A DNA stretch of 46,966 bases from JAVWMQ01 sp036637375 (GCA_036637375.1 JAVWMQ010000009.1:1-46966), one strand, 5' to 3'. Numbered from the stretch's first letter, positions 1-7,970 are shown. Translations and numbers: made by a program. The notes: a model not told the origin generated them from the sequence alone.

Positions 1-4
1 AAAT

Positions 5-60
5 AAAAAGCAAGCAGCCTGGATAAACAACAAACTATCATCAGGAGACTTGCTTTTTTT
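5..60 (+). terminator. terminator for a gene left of the window
   Basis: AAAAGCAAG (6-14) can pair with CTTGCTTTT (49-57), with extra CCTG/CAGG pairing inside, and the right arm runs into a T tract. It probably ends a plus-strand transcript that begins outside the window. The minus strand also has a short T run after the stem, so it could work in both directions. Confidence 0.55.
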
Positions 61-63
61 TAC

Positions 64-105
64 AAAAAAATAGCTACCAAACTATAATACATAGCATGGT
101 AACTA
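64..105 (-). terminator. terminator of the proA transcript
   Basis: Read on the minus strand, TAGTTACC (105-98) pairs with GGTAGCTA (78-71), with one G-U pair, and is followed directly by seven T. It lies 19 bases beyond the stop of the small ORF that follows proA, so it ends the minus-strand operon. Confidence 0.65.
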
Positions 106-123
106 CTTTAATCTTACGATATA

Positions 124-252
124 TTATTCTTCTGTAATTTTTGATAGTTTTTTTGCTTTTCTAAGGCTGATACAGTTTAAAATTAAAATTGAATAAGAAA
201 TTACAACTGAAACAGCGGAAAGTGCAATAGCGGCTCTTGATAATCCTTTCAT
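124..252 (-). CDS. small single-span membrane protein, 42 aa
   Basis: This short ORF begins one base after the proA stop codon. Its start has a very good ribosome binding site (TTGGAGG, six bases before ATG) formed by the last codons of proA, so translation is probably coupled to proA. The product is a short basic N-terminus, a hydrophobic stretch of about 20 residues (SAVSVVISYSILILNC) and a basic tail rich in Lys and Arg, consistent with a single membrane helix. It is followed by a terminator. I do not recognise the family. The ribosome binding site and the operon position are the main reasons to believe it is translated. Confidence 0.5.
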   Translation of the reverse strand: MKGLSRAAIALSAVSVVISYSILILNCISLRKAKKLSKITEE

Positions 253-253
253 T

Positions 254-1480
254 TTAGACCTCCAAATTCTTAAAGTTGAATTGACTTTTTCCTGATGCGT
301 AATCGCCAACAATTTGACCATTACCAACTAATGTATACTTATAAGTTACAAGGCCATCAAGTCCAACAGGACCTCTAGCATGTAGCTTACCTGTACTAAT
401 TCCAACCTCTGCTCCAAAACCATATCTAAAGCCATCGGCAAATCTAGTTGAGCAGTTCCAATAAACCCCAGCTGAGTCTACATAATTCATAAATTTTTCG
501 GCAAGTTTTTCGTCTTCTGTCAAGATGCAGTCAGTATGATGAGAACCATTTTCGTTAATACTTGAAATAGCTTCATCAATGTCACTAACCTTTTTTACCG
601 TTAGAATGTAATCTAGATATTCCTTATTTATATTTTCAAAGTTCAAAGCTATTTTATCAGTGATATTGGAAACGATATCATCGTAAATATCCTTGTGAAC
701 AAGTAGTGTTTCTAATGTATTACATGCTGCAACATATTGAGTCTTTGAATCTTCAATTATTTTTAGAGCCTTGTCAATATCAGCTGTTTTGTCTACATAT
801 ATGTGGCATATTCCGTCAGCATGGCCCATTACAGGAATTTTTGAATTTGCCATTATATATTGAACAAACTCGTTTGAGCCTCTAGGGATAATTAAATCAA
901 TACTTTTGTGGCATTTAAGTAGTTCATCAATACCAGAACGATCTTCAACTAATGTTATAAATCCTTTTGGTAATCCGGATTCTATACCTGCCTTGTAAAT
1001 TGTATCAAATAGAATTCTATTTGTATTTGCAGCTTCGCTACCACCTTTAAGTATTGCGCAATTACCACTCTTTAGGCAAAGAGTTCCAATTTGAATTAAA
1101 GCGTCTGGTCTTGACTCAAATATAACTCCAATAACTCCAATGGCGCATGTTAGCTTTGTTAGCACCAGATTCTGGTCTAATTCTTTTTTGAATAAAATTT
1201 TGTTAAGTGGATCATCAAGGTGAATTAAATCCTTAGTACCTGAGATACAAACATTTAATTTTTCTTCATCAAACTTTAGTCTTGCCAAAATTGGGGCAGG
1301 TAGCCCTGCTTCTGTTGCATTTGCAATATCCTTTTTGTTGGCTTCAAATATTAATTCTTTTGAAGAGGAAAGAGCATTAGCAATATTTAAAAGTGCATTG
1401 TTACGAACTTGGTTACTAAGATTCATTAGGGTAGCACTATCTTTTTTGACGTTTTGCGCCAGTGTTTCATAATTCATCAT
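254..1480 (-). CDS. proA: glutamate-5-semialdehyde dehydrogenase (gamma-glutamyl phosphate reductase)
   Basis: ProA carries out the second step of proline synthesis, the NADPH-dependent reduction of gamma-glutamyl phosphate to glutamate-5-semialdehyde. The 408-residue length is usual for the family. The aldehyde-dehydrogenase-fold signature is visible around the catalytic cysteine in YVAACNTLETLLVH (Cys near residue 253), with the family segment IGVIFESRPDALIQIGTLCLKSGN upstream split over residues about 115-140. The start used is the first of two adjacent ATG codons, preceded by AAAGGA. It overlaps the end of the exonuclease gene by 14 bases, so the two are co-transcribed. The partner kinase proB is on the opposite strand, divergent, rather than next to proA in the same operon. 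Confidence 0.95.
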   Translation of the reverse strand: MMNYETLAQNVKKDSATLMNLSNQVRNNALLNIANALSSSKELIFEANKKDIANATEAGLPAPILARLKFDEEKLNVCISGTKDLIHLDDPLNKILFKKELDQNLVLTKLTCAIGVIGVIFESRPDALIQIGTLCLKSGNCAILKGGSEAANTNRILFDTIYKAGIESGLPKGFITLVEDRSGIDELLKCHKSIDLIIPRGSNEFVQYIMANSKIPVMGHADGICHIYVDKTADIDKALKIIEDSKTQYVAACNTLETLLVHKDIYDDIVSNITDKIALNFENINKEYLDYILTVKKVSDIDEAISSINENGSHHTDCILTEDEKLAEKFMNYVDSAGVYWNCSTRFADGFRYGFGAEVGISTGKLHARGPVGLDGLVTYKYTLVGNGQIVGDYASGKSQFNFKNLEV

Positions 1481-2456
1481 TAACTATCCTTTCTATTAAT
1501 ACCTTTGCTAGAGTTGAAACTCCTTGATAATTTACATTCATTTTGTTTGAAAGCATTAAGTTGCCTTCAAAGTACCCCTCAGAGGTTTCAAGCAATTGAC
1601 TTTGCAAATTTAAGTCATCAATATCAGCAAAAATCACATCTTTGATTTGCTGTAATTTTAGATAAACTTGGAACTCTCTAGTCACAGAGTTAAAGTCATA
1701 GACTATTCCTTGTTGGTCTGCAAAGTTACAAAAACTGTTATTTCCCCAAAATCTGCCGCTTATTTGTAGCTTGCTTTTGGACAATTTAATTTTATCAACA
1801 ATATTTCCTTGTAGTGGAAAACCTTCGATGCACATGGCACGATAAAAATCTGTTTTATTTATTATACCAAGTATCTTGTACAATTGTAACACATCATCTC
1901 TATTATGAAGTAATATTATTTCCAAATCATTGGGATTTGGGTTGGCGAGATAATCAAAATAGGCATAAACACTTGCTGCACCATCTATTTCATCAATACG
2001 TTTGTCGCCAATACCGAGGAAAAGCTCAATTGTTTTTTGTTTTAAATTAGGTGTGAATTTTTTGATATCCGAATAGTTTCGTATAATTTTGTACATATCT
2101 AAATTATATGGCATATTAAATTCGGGCAATTCAAAATGCTTCATTCTTTTGGTTAAGAATGGCATATCAAAAGAAGCACCATTGTATGTAATGACACAAT
2201 CTAAGGTTTCTAAAACCTTTAGAGTTTCCAGTATTACAAGGGGCTCTTCGTCAAGGTTTTCTGCAAAAAATTGCTTGTAAATAAATTCACCATTTGATAA
2301 CGGTAAATAAAATCCAGATAATATTAACTGGCTGGTTTTGGGACTAAGTCCGGTTGTTTCAATATCAAATACGCCATAACTTATATCATCAAAAAATGTG
2401 TCAAATGATGGGTATGAAAAGAAACTGTCTTTAACTTTTTTTTCTATAATCTTCAT
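1467..2456 (-). CDS. YprB-like ribonuclease-H-fold 3'-5' exonuclease domain protein
   Basis: The protein has the DEDD-type exonuclease arrangement: FDIETTGLS (Asp31, Glu33), TYNGASFDMPFL with an Asp near residue 95, and HNRDDVLQL near residue 188. This matches the YprB-type RNase H-like domain found in Firmicutes. The function is unknown beyond probable metal-dependent nuclease activity. A longer reading frame reaches 2576, but the start MKIIEKK at 2456 is chosen because the residues before it look non-coding and an extended -10 element sits exactly six bases upstream. There is no ribosome binding site before this ATG, so the mRNA may be leaderless. It is the first gene of the minus-strand unit that continues into proA. 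Confidence 0.75.
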   Translation of the reverse strand: MKIIEKKVKDSFFSYPSFDTFFDDISYGVFDIETTGLSPKTSQLILSGFYLPLSNGEFIYKQFFAENLDEEPLVILETLKVLETLDCVITYNGASFDMPFLTKRMKHFELPEFNMPYNLDMYKIIRNYSDIKKFTPNLKQKTIELFLGIGDKRIDEIDGAASVYAYFDYLANPNPNDLEIILLHNRDDVLQLYKILGIINKTDFYRAMCIEGFPLQGNIVDKIKLSKSKLQISGRFWGNNSFCNFADQQGIVYDFNSVTREFQVYLKLQQIKDVIFADIDDLNLQSQLLETSEGYFEGNLMLSNKMNVNYQGVSTLAKVLIERIVNDEL

Positions 2457-2470
2457 AGAAATATTGTAAC
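2457..2470 (-). promoter_or_regulatory. extended -10 promoter of the YprB-like gene, probably leaderless
   Basis: On the minus strand TGTTACAAT (TACAAT at 2468-2463) is followed by exactly six bases and then the ATG at 2456, which puts the usual transcription start on the A of the start codon. A weak -35 (TTACCC) is spaced too far away, so the TG extension probably matters. Confidence 0.5.
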
Positions 2471-2540
2471 ATAAATTAAGGTAATTAGGGTAAATAAAGT
2501 TTGGATTGCAATATGAATAGTGAAGGTGCCTTCTCATAAG

Positions 2541-2569
2541 TTGAAAACATAGAAATTTAGTGTTATAAT
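2541..2569 (+). promoter_or_regulatory. sigma-A promoter for proB-proC
   Basis: TTGAAA (2541-2546), a 17-base spacer and TATAAT (2564-2569). Transcription would start near 2576 and give a leader of about 118 bases before proB. A second TATAAT at 2675-2680 has no convincing -35 element. Confidence 0.6.
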
Positions 2570-2575
2570 AATTCA

Positions 2576-2693
2576 TCGCTAGTAGAACTGAAAAGTAGTG
2601 TATAGATACTATGTAGCCAGAATGGGGCTGGTATAAAAAATAAAGAAAGGAATAATCTGATTACCCTAAATGACTATAATTAGATTATGCGAG
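2576..2693 (+). promoter_or_regulatory. structured leader of the proB operon
   Basis: The leader contains short hairpins around 2599-2615 (GTAT/ATAC) and 2617-2634 (CCAG/CTGG or AGCC/GGCT). Just before the gene there is an imperfect inverted repeat, ATAATCTGATT (2652-2662) and AATTAGATTAT (2678-2688), with 10 of 11 positions complementary. No T-box sequence is present, so this is not the T-box control known for proline genes in bacilli. It could be an operator or a translational hairpin. Confidence 0.3.
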
Positions 2694-3497
2694 ATGAGTA
2701 TGAGTGCAATAAGTGAGCTTTTAGAAAACAGCAAGAAAGTTGTAATTAAAATCGGGAGTAATGTGTTATCTGATGATGATGGACATATAAATCGTAAGGG
2801 TTTAAAGAATATTGTTGAGCAAGTTTTCACTTTGATGGAAGACGGCAAGCAAGTGATTATCGTATCATCTGGTGCGGGGATTTGTGGCGCTACAGCAATT
2901 AACAAATGGAGTAGAAGAAAAGATATTAACTACAAACAGGCGCTATGTGCAATAGGGCAAGTTGAACTTATGATGGCGTACAAGGAACTTTTTGGAGAAA
3001 AAGATATCCATGTTGGGCAAATGCTTTTGACTAGAGATGATTTCACTAGTGATGAGAGAGTTTTGCACATAAGAAATACGCTGTTTACAATGATTGATGA
3101 AGGTGTTGTGCCAATTATTAATGAAAATGATACGGTTAGTGTTGAGGAAATTAAAATTGGGGATAATGATACTTTAAGTGCATTGGCTGGTAACCTTTGG
3201 AATACAGATGCACTAATTATATTAAGTGATATTGATGGTGTTTTTGATAAGGATCCCAAAAAATATAAAGATGCAGAATTAATTGAGGATATTTATGATA
3301 TTGATGGGCTTCTTGATGAAATAGATATTAGAGGAACGAGTAGTTTTGGTACAGGGGGCATTGGTACTAAAATTGAGGCAGCCAAAAGAGCTGGTGAATA
3401 TGAAATTCCAACGATTTTGTTAAATGGCAAAAAAGAAAATATCATCATTGATGCAATGGCAGAAAAGGCAACAGGAACAGTATTTTTGTGGATATAG
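2694..3497 (+). CDS. proB: glutamate 5-kinase, short form without PUA domain
   Basis: ProB phosphorylates the gamma-carboxyl of glutamate in the first committed step of proline synthesis. The amino-acid-kinase fold shows as VVIKIGSNVL at the N-terminus, VSSGAGICGATAI near residue 65, ENDTVSVEEIKIGDNDTLSA near residue 150, and SDIDGVFDKDPKK. The protein ends at about 267 residues, where many homologues continue into a PUA domain, so it is the one-domain form. Start choice is uncertain: ATG at 2694 (MSMSAIS) is taken, with 2700 close behind and an in-frame ATG at 2670. No strong ribosome binding site precedes any of them. proC follows after nine bases. Confidence 0.92.
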   Translation: MSMSAISELLENSKKVVIKIGSNVLSDDDGHINRKGLKNIVEQVFTLMEDGKQVIIVSSGAGICGATAINKWSRRKDINYKQALCAIGQVELMMAYKELFGEKDIHVGQMLLTRDDFTSDERVLHIRNTLFTMIDEGVVPIINENDTVSVEEIKIGDNDTLSALAGNLWNTDALIILSDIDGVFDKDPKKYKDAELIEDIYDIDGLLDEIDIRGTSSFGTGGIGTKIEAAKRAGEYEIPTILLNGKKENIIIDAMAEKATGTVFLWI

Positions 3498-3506
3498 GAG
3501 TTAGAA

Positions 3507-4307
3507 ATGAAAATAGGATTTATAGGGGCAGGCAATATGGGCGGCGCAATTTTGCGTGGATACCTTAACTCAAATGAGAGATTTGATGATGAAATTTTTG
3601 TTTGTGGCAAGGATAAGAACAAGCTAGAAAAGTTAAAAGAGGAACTTGGAGTTAAAATTTTTGATAATATAGAAGATGTGACATTGTTAGCAGACGTTTT
3701 AATTATTGGAGTTAAGCCTAATATGTATGAAGATGTTTTGCCAAGACTCAAGACGAATTACCAAAAGGAAAAGGTTATAGTTTCAATGGCAGCGGGAATT
3801 AGCATTGGTTTCATTGAAAGTTTTTTGGGAAAAGATGCAAAGATAATTAGAATTATGCCAAACACACCAGCTAGAGTGAATGAGGGTATGACATCTATTT
3901 CCAAGAATAAAAATGTTGATGATGAAATATTTTTGAAAATAATAGAAATCTTTAAGGGCATTGGTGAAGTTGAAGAAGTTACGGAAGATTTGATACATGA
4001 CGTAATTGGGGTAAGTGGCAGCAGCCCTGCTTACACATATATGTTTATTGAAGCTCTAGCAAATTCAGCTGAAAAATATGGAATGGATTCGGGCAAGGCG
4101 AGGAAATTTGCGGCACAGGCAGTCCTTGGTGCGGCAAAAATGGTACTAGAAAGTGAAGAATCCCTTGAGCAGCTTAGAGTAAATGTTTGTTCACCAAATG
4201 GAACGACTATAGAAGCTGTAAATACGCTAATGGATAATGGCTTTATGAAAAAAGTTGAAGAAGGCTTTGATGCTGCAGTGAAAAGATCAAAGGAGATGGA
4301 AAAATGA
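3507..4307 (+). CDS. proC: pyrroline-5-carboxylate reductase
   Basis: ProC reduces 1-pyrroline-5-carboxylate to proline with NAD(P)H, the last step of the pathway. The N-terminal dinucleotide-binding motif is GFIGAGNMGGAILRG. The middle has MPNTPARVNEGMT, and the C-terminal dimerisation domain carries the family signature around VSGSSPAYTYMFIEALA and SPNGTTIEAV. Length is 266 residues, as expected. AGGAG precedes the ATG. It lies directly behind proB and its stop overlaps the next start by four bases (ATGA). Confidence 0.95.
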   Translation: MKIGFIGAGNMGGAILRGYLNSNERFDDEIFVCGKDKNKLEKLKEELGVKIFDNIEDVTLLADVLIIGVKPNMYEDVLPRLKTNYQKEKVIVSMAAGISIGFIESFLGKDAKIIRIMPNTPARVNEGMTSISKNKNVDDEIFLKIIEIFKGIGEVEEVTEDLIHDVIGVSGSSPAYTYMFIEALANSAEKYGMDSGKARKFAAQAVLGAAKMVLESEESLEQLRVNVCSPNGTTIEAVNTLMDNGFMKKVEEGFDAAVKRSKEMEK

Positions 4308-4837
4308 CTTTTGAAGAAAAAACAGTTAGCTCTGAACTAATTTATGAAGGAAGAATTTTGAACCTTAGAAAAGATGAGGTTACAGTAGTTAGTGGTGGAA
4401 CATCAAGCCGAGAAATTGTTGAGCATAACGGGGGTGCTGCAGCAGTTGCCATCAAAGATGATGGCAAGATTGTTTTAGTTAAGCAATATAGAAAGCCTGT
4501 CTCTAGGGTTGTTTTAGAACTGCCAGCTGGCAAAATTGAAAAAGGCGAGGATCATAGAGAAAACATAATTCGAGAGTTAAAAGAGGAAACTGGATATTCT
4601 GCAAATAATGTTGAATTAATTGCAAAGATGCATCCGTCAGTTGGATATACAACTGAAATTTTATATATATACTTGGCTACAGGGCTGACTGCTGGTGAAA
4701 CAAATTTCGATGAAAATGAAGCTTTAGATATTGTTGAAATGGATTTTGAAGAAGCATATAATCTAGTCCTTAATGGTGAAATTATTGATGGAAAAACTCA
4801 AGTGGGCATTTTAATGGCAAAAAACTATATCAAATAA
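4304..4837 (+). CDS. nudF: Nudix hydrolase, ADP-ribose pyrophosphatase type
   Basis: A complete Nudix box is present at about residues 76-98: G-x5-E-x7-REL-x-EE-x-GY, seen in GKIEKGED and RELKEETGY. The surrounding sequence (VEHNGGAAAVAIKDDGKIVLVKQYRKPV, split by strand) resembles the ADP-ribose pyrophosphatase group, which hydrolyses ADP-ribose to AMP and ribose 5-phosphate. In many clostridia this gene sits before xerD, as here. Translation is coupled to proC by a four-base overlap. The exact substrate cannot be told from sequence. Confidence 0.85.
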   Translation: MTFEEKTVSSELIYEGRILNLRKDEVTVVSGGTSSREIVEHNGGAAAVAIKDDGKIVLVKQYRKPVSRVVLELPAGKIEKGEDHRENIIRELKEETGYSANNVELIAKMHPSVGYTTEILYIYLATGLTAGETNFDENEALDIVEMDFEEAYNLVLNGEIIDGKTQVGILMAKNYIK

Positions 4838-4847
4838 TTGGATTTTA

Positions 4848-4876
4848 TTGTAAACCAAATAATTATGGTTTATAAT
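4848..4876 (+). promoter_or_regulatory. palindromic sigma-A promoter before xerD
   Basis: TTGTAA (4848-4853), a 17-base spacer and TATAAT (4871-4876). The promoter is also an inverted repeat, ATTGTAAACCA (4847-4857) and TGGTTTATAAT (4866-4876), with 10 of 11 positions complementary. Both promoter boxes therefore lie in the palindrome arms. The minus strand carries the mirror promoter TTATAA-N17-TACAAT. Confidence 0.6.
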
Positions 4877-4904
4877 CAAGGAATATAGCGAAAAGGAGAG
4901 AGAT

Positions 4905-5786
4905 ATGTATTTAGAAAAATTCATAGTATATTTAACTAAAGAAAAACAAATGTCCAAAAATTCCATTGATGCATATAGAAGAGATGTGGCAGAATACATT
5001 GAATTTTGCAATGGCAGAGGAATTTTTGATGTTGCAAATACTACTAATACAGAAGTTGTTGCATACCTTTTTATGCTTAAAAACGGAGAAAAAAGTGCCG
5101 CAACTATAAATAGAAAACTTGCGTCAATTAGGGCTTTTTATAATTACTTGAGTGAACTTAAAGTTGTTAATGAAAACCCAACACTGGGAATTAAATCTCC
5201 AAAGGTTGAGCGAAAAGAAATTGAATTTCTAACTATTGAAGAAATTGACAAACTATTATCTTTGCCAGAAAAGAATCTAAAGGGCTACAGGGATAAGGCT
5301 ATTCTTGAAATCCTTTATGCTACTGGTATAAGAGTGAATGAGCTAATATCAGCAAATCTGGAAGATGTAAATCTTAGAATTGGATTCTTTACCTGTCCGG
5401 GAGATTCTGGAAAGGCTAGAATTGTACCTCTTGGCAGACCAGCGAGGAAGGCTGTGGAAACTTACTTAGAAGATGCAAGGGATATGTTTGTTAAAAATGA
5501 CAGGGATGAAAAAGCTTTGTTTGTTAATTATTGTGGCCAGCGAATGACAAGACAGGGATTGTGGAAAATATTAAAGACTTACGGCAAAAAGGCAGGATTT
5601 GAGCAAAAAATAACTCCACATATTTTGAGAAATTCTTTTGCTGTTCATATGGCACAAAATGGTGCAGACCTTAAATCATTACAAGAACTTCTAGGACATG
5701 AGGATATTTCAGCGACACAGATATATTTATCAGTGACAAAGAATAGAATAAAGGATGTATATGATAAAACTCATCCAAGAGCATAG
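4905..5786 (+). CDS. xerD: tyrosine recombinase XerD, chromosome dimer resolution
   Basis: This is a site-specific recombinase that, with a partner recombinase, resolves chromosome dimers at dif. It has the SAM-like N-terminal core-binding domain (SKNSIDAYRRDVAEYIEF) and the catalytic domain. Catalytic residues are visible: Arg in ATGIRVNEL (near 143), Lys in SGKARIVPLG, His and Arg in HILRNSFA (near 239 and 242), His in LLGHEDI (near 264) and Tyr in ATQIYLSV (near 274). The usual second His of the HxLRH motif is Asn, which is not a catalytic position. Length (293) and the housekeeping context point to XerD rather than a phage integrase. AAGGAGAG precedes the ATG. Confidence 0.88.
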   Translation: MYLEKFIVYLTKEKQMSKNSIDAYRRDVAEYIEFCNGRGIFDVANTTNTEVVAYLFMLKNGEKSAATINRKLASIRAFYNYLSELKVVNENPTLGIKSPKVERKEIEFLTIEEIDKLLSLPEKNLKGYRDKAILEILYATGIRVNELISANLEDVNLRIGFFTCPGDSGKARIVPLGRPARKAVETYLEDARDMFVKNDRDEKALFVNYCGQRMTRQGLWKILKTYGKKAGFEQKITPHILRNSFAVHMAQNGADLKSLQELLGHEDISATQIYLSVTKNRIKDVYDKTHPRA

Positions 5787-5798
5787 AAAGGGAAGCTT

Positions 5799-6935
5799 AT
5801 GACGATGAAAGTTATTTATGTTTGTGGGCTAATATACATTATAGCATTTTTGGTGACGGTGATTTTTGTACCGCTATCAATTAAATTAGCGCACAAAATC
5901 AATGCAATAGACATCCCAAAAGATGATAGAAGGGTTCATACAAGACCTATTCCAAGGATAGGTGGTGTAGCAATCTTTACGGGGATAACTGTTGCGTTAA
6001 TATTTGCAATTTTGACTGGACTGTTCTCCAATGGTGGAATTGATAAGGTGACAGGAATTGCTACAATGGATTTTGGATATAATTACATTGAGGGGGCAAA
6101 TGTTAATAAAATTATTGGGGTTCTCATAGGAGGCACTTTGATTTTTTTGATTGGCCTTTATGATGATTTAAAGGACTTAAACGCAAAGCTTAAATTATGC
6201 GGGCAAATTATTTCTGCAGGAATTGTATATGCGTTTGGAGTAAGAATCCAGTTTACAAACTTCTTGTTTAGCGATGAAGTGTTGCACTTTGGGGATGCCT
6301 TTAGTTGTATTATTACAATATTATGGATAGTAGCTATTACAAATACTATAAATTTAGTTGACGGGCTTGACGGGCTTGCTTCAGGGATTGTTGCAATTGC
6401 AGCATTCTGTATCGCCTATGTGGGATATATATTTGGATTTTATGTAGGTGCATTGCCTATGCTCGCTATTGCTGGAGGCTGTTTGGGATTTTTGATTTTT
6501 AACTTTTACCCAGCAAAAACGTTTATGGGTGACTGTGGATCTCAATACCTGGGATTTATGCTTGCAAGTTTCTCAGTATTAGGTACGGTTAAGAGCGCAA
6601 CGGTAGTTGCAGTAATGATTCCAAGTTTAGCAATGTTCTTGCCTATTTTAGATACTACCCTTGCAATTATTAGACGAATTGCAAATAACAGACCTGTTAT
6701 GGAAGCAGACAAAGGGCATTTACATCATAGATTGCTTAGATCTGGAATGGGGCAACGACGAACTGTTTTATGTATGTACGGAGTTTGTGGAATCATGGGT
6801 ACAGCAGCTGTATTATTTAGTAGAGAGTTGTATGTTGAGACAATAGGACTAATGGCAGTGGCAGCAATGTATGTTTATGTAGTTTTGACAGATACTAATA
6901 CAAAAAAACCAAAGCTAAAAGAGGGCAAAAAATAA
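5799..6935 (+). CDS. tagO: undecaprenyl-phosphate sugar-1-phosphate transferase, TagO/WecA family
   Basis: This is an integral membrane enzyme that attaches a sugar 1-phosphate (usually GlcNAc-1-P) to undecaprenyl phosphate, starting teichoic acid or other wall polymer synthesis. About ten hydrophobic segments span the protein. Family motifs are IDIPKDDRRVHTRPIPRIGG near the N-terminus, LYDDLKDL (near 120), NLVDGLDGLASG (near 185), FMGDCGSQYLG (near 245) and HLHHRLLRSGMGQ (near 308). Length is 378, and the C-terminal 20 residues are Lys-rich and cytoplasmic. It follows xerD by 12 bases and is closed by a strong terminator. Substrate choice between the TagO and WecA roles is not resolved. Confidence 0.85.
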   Translation: MTMKVIYVCGLIYIIAFLVTVIFVPLSIKLAHKINAIDIPKDDRRVHTRPIPRIGGVAIFTGITVALIFAILTGLFSNGGIDKVTGIATMDFGYNYIEGANVNKIIGVLIGGTLIFLIGLYDDLKDLNAKLKLCGQIISAGIVYAFGVRIQFTNFLFSDEVLHFGDAFSCIITILWIVAITNTINLVDGLDGLASGIVAIAAFCIAYVGYIFGFYVGALPMLAIAGGCLGFLIFNFYPAKTFMGDCGSQYLGFMLASFSVLGTVKSATVVAVMIPSLAMFLPILDTTLAIIRRIANNRPVMEADKGHLHHRLLRSGMGQRRTVLCMYGVCGIMGTAAVLFSRELYVETIGLMAVAAMYVYVVLTDTNTKKPKLKEGKK

Positions 6936-6949
6936 AATATAAAAATAAG

Positions 6950-6989
6950 GGCGATTTTCACTGTGAAGAATATGTGAAAATTGCCTTTT
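6950..6989 (+). terminator. rho-independent terminator after tagO
   Basis: GGCGATTTTCAC (6950-6961) pairs with GTGAAAATTGCC (6974-6985), twelve base pairs with one G-U, followed by TTTT. Confidence 0.8.
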
Positions 6990-6993
6990 AAAT

Positions 6994-7057
6994 TTGAAAT
7001 TAATTGTTACTAAATGGTAAGATAGCTCTTGTAGGTAAGGTACATGGACAAGAGGAG
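6994..7057 (+). promoter_or_regulatory. promoter and inverted repeat before the NlpC/P60 gene
   Basis: A possible promoter is TTGAAA (6994-6999), 18 bases, TAAGAT (7018-7023). CTCTTGT (7026-7032) is complementary to ACAAGAG (7048-7054), whose end overlaps the ribosome binding site AGGAG (7053-7057). If transcription starts upstream of 7026 the hairpin could partly hide the ribosome binding site. If it starts near 7030 the repeat is better read as an operator. Confidence 0.3.
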
Positions 7058-7063
7058 ATTGTT

Positions 7064-7927
7064 TTGAGTAAAAAGATTAGTTTATTTTTAGTAGTAATTA
7101 TGATAATGACCGCAGTTTTGGCTATGCCAACTTTTGCTTATGCTTCTGATGAAGTAGCAAGTGAAAATGGTGAAGCGCAAACGGAAGCAACTAATGATTT
7201 AATTGGAAATGTTGAAACGGTTGAAGCGACTTTATATTCTAGCGAAGCTGTAACAGTTAAATGGGATGGCGTTGAAGAAGCAAAAGGCTATGCAGTTTAT
7301 CAAGTTGAAAGCAAAGATGACCAGACTGAATATGAACCAATTAAATACATAGGAGATGCAGAAGCACAAGAAACAAAGGTTACTGGAGTAGAAAAGGGTG
7401 TTAAGCACACTTATGCAGTTAGAGCATTTACTTATGAAAATGAGAATAGTGAAGAAAAAGTGTTTTCTGATGAATACAAAGAAGACTCAATATATATGCC
7501 TAAAGTTATAAACAAAAAATCTAAGGGTTACAAAGATACAAATGCAGCAAAGGTTATTAAACTAGCTGAAACAAAAATTGGATCAAGATATGTAAGTGGG
7601 GCGGAAGGCCCAACAAGGTTTGACTGTAGCGGATTTGTTTGGTACGTTATGGAAAAAACAGAGGTTTCAAATAAATCATTTACAAGGAGCAGTGCTGCTG
7701 GTACATATGCTAGTTTGAGACAGTATGATATTGGAAGCAAAAGCTTATCTCAGGCTCAGCCAGGGGATATGGTGTTCTTTGCACCAGGCGGATCAATTTC
7801 ACATGTGGCTTTTTATTATGGTGATGGAAAGCTAATACACGCAACAAATCCAAGAGATGGAGTTCGTGTTACTGAAGCTAGATATTTTGGTAGAATTGCA
7901 GGAATCGTTAGATTACCAAATTTATAA
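7064..7927 (+). CDS. secreted FN3-like plus NlpC/P60 cell wall hydrolase
   Basis: The protein starts with a signal peptide (KKISLFLVVIMIMTAVLA, cleavage likely after TFAYA). A short acidic linker follows, then a fibronectin-type-III-like domain (about residues 45-135, with AVTVKWDGVEEAKGYAVYQV). It ends in an NlpC/P60 peptidase domain from about 165, with Cys188 in FDCSGFVWY, His247 in ISHVAFYYG and His259 in LIHATNP. NlpC/P60 enzymes cut D-glutamyl-diamino acid bonds in peptidoglycan stem peptides. The start is taken as TTG at 7064, because AGGAG lies six bases upstream and the signal peptide begins immediately. An in-frame ATG at 7004 would add 20 unlikely residues. It is monocistronic. Confidence 0.85.
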   Translation: MSKKISLFLVVIMIMTAVLAMPTFAYASDEVASENGEAQTEATNDLIGNVETVEATLYSSEAVTVKWDGVEEAKGYAVYQVESKDDQTEYEPIKYIGDAEAQETKVTGVEKGVKHTYAVRAFTYENENSEEKVFSDEYKEDSIYMPKVINKKSKGYKDTNAAKVIKLAETKIGSRYVSGAEGPTRFDCSGFVWYVMEKTEVSNKSFTRSSAAGTYASLRQYDIGSKSLSQAQPGDMVFFAPGGSISHVAFYYGDGKLIHATNPRDGVRVTEARYFGRIAGIVRLPNL

Positions 7928-7935
7928 AAAAATGC

Positions 7936-7964
7936 TTGATATAGAAATTCAATTGTGATATACT
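7936..7964 (+). promoter_or_regulatory. sigma-A promoter of rplS
   Basis: TTGATA (7936-7941), exactly 17 bases, TATACT (7959-7964). Predicted start near 7971. Confidence 0.75.
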
Positions 7965-7970
7965 ATGTGA

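Noticed and set aside
2576..2693. T-box riboswitch before proB
   Set aside because: The invariant TGGNACCGCG sequence and a terminator are absent.
4905..5786. Tyrosine recombinase considered as an integrase of a mobile element
   Set aside because: Length, motifs and neighbours are those of chromosomal XerD; no attachment sites or phage genes nearby.
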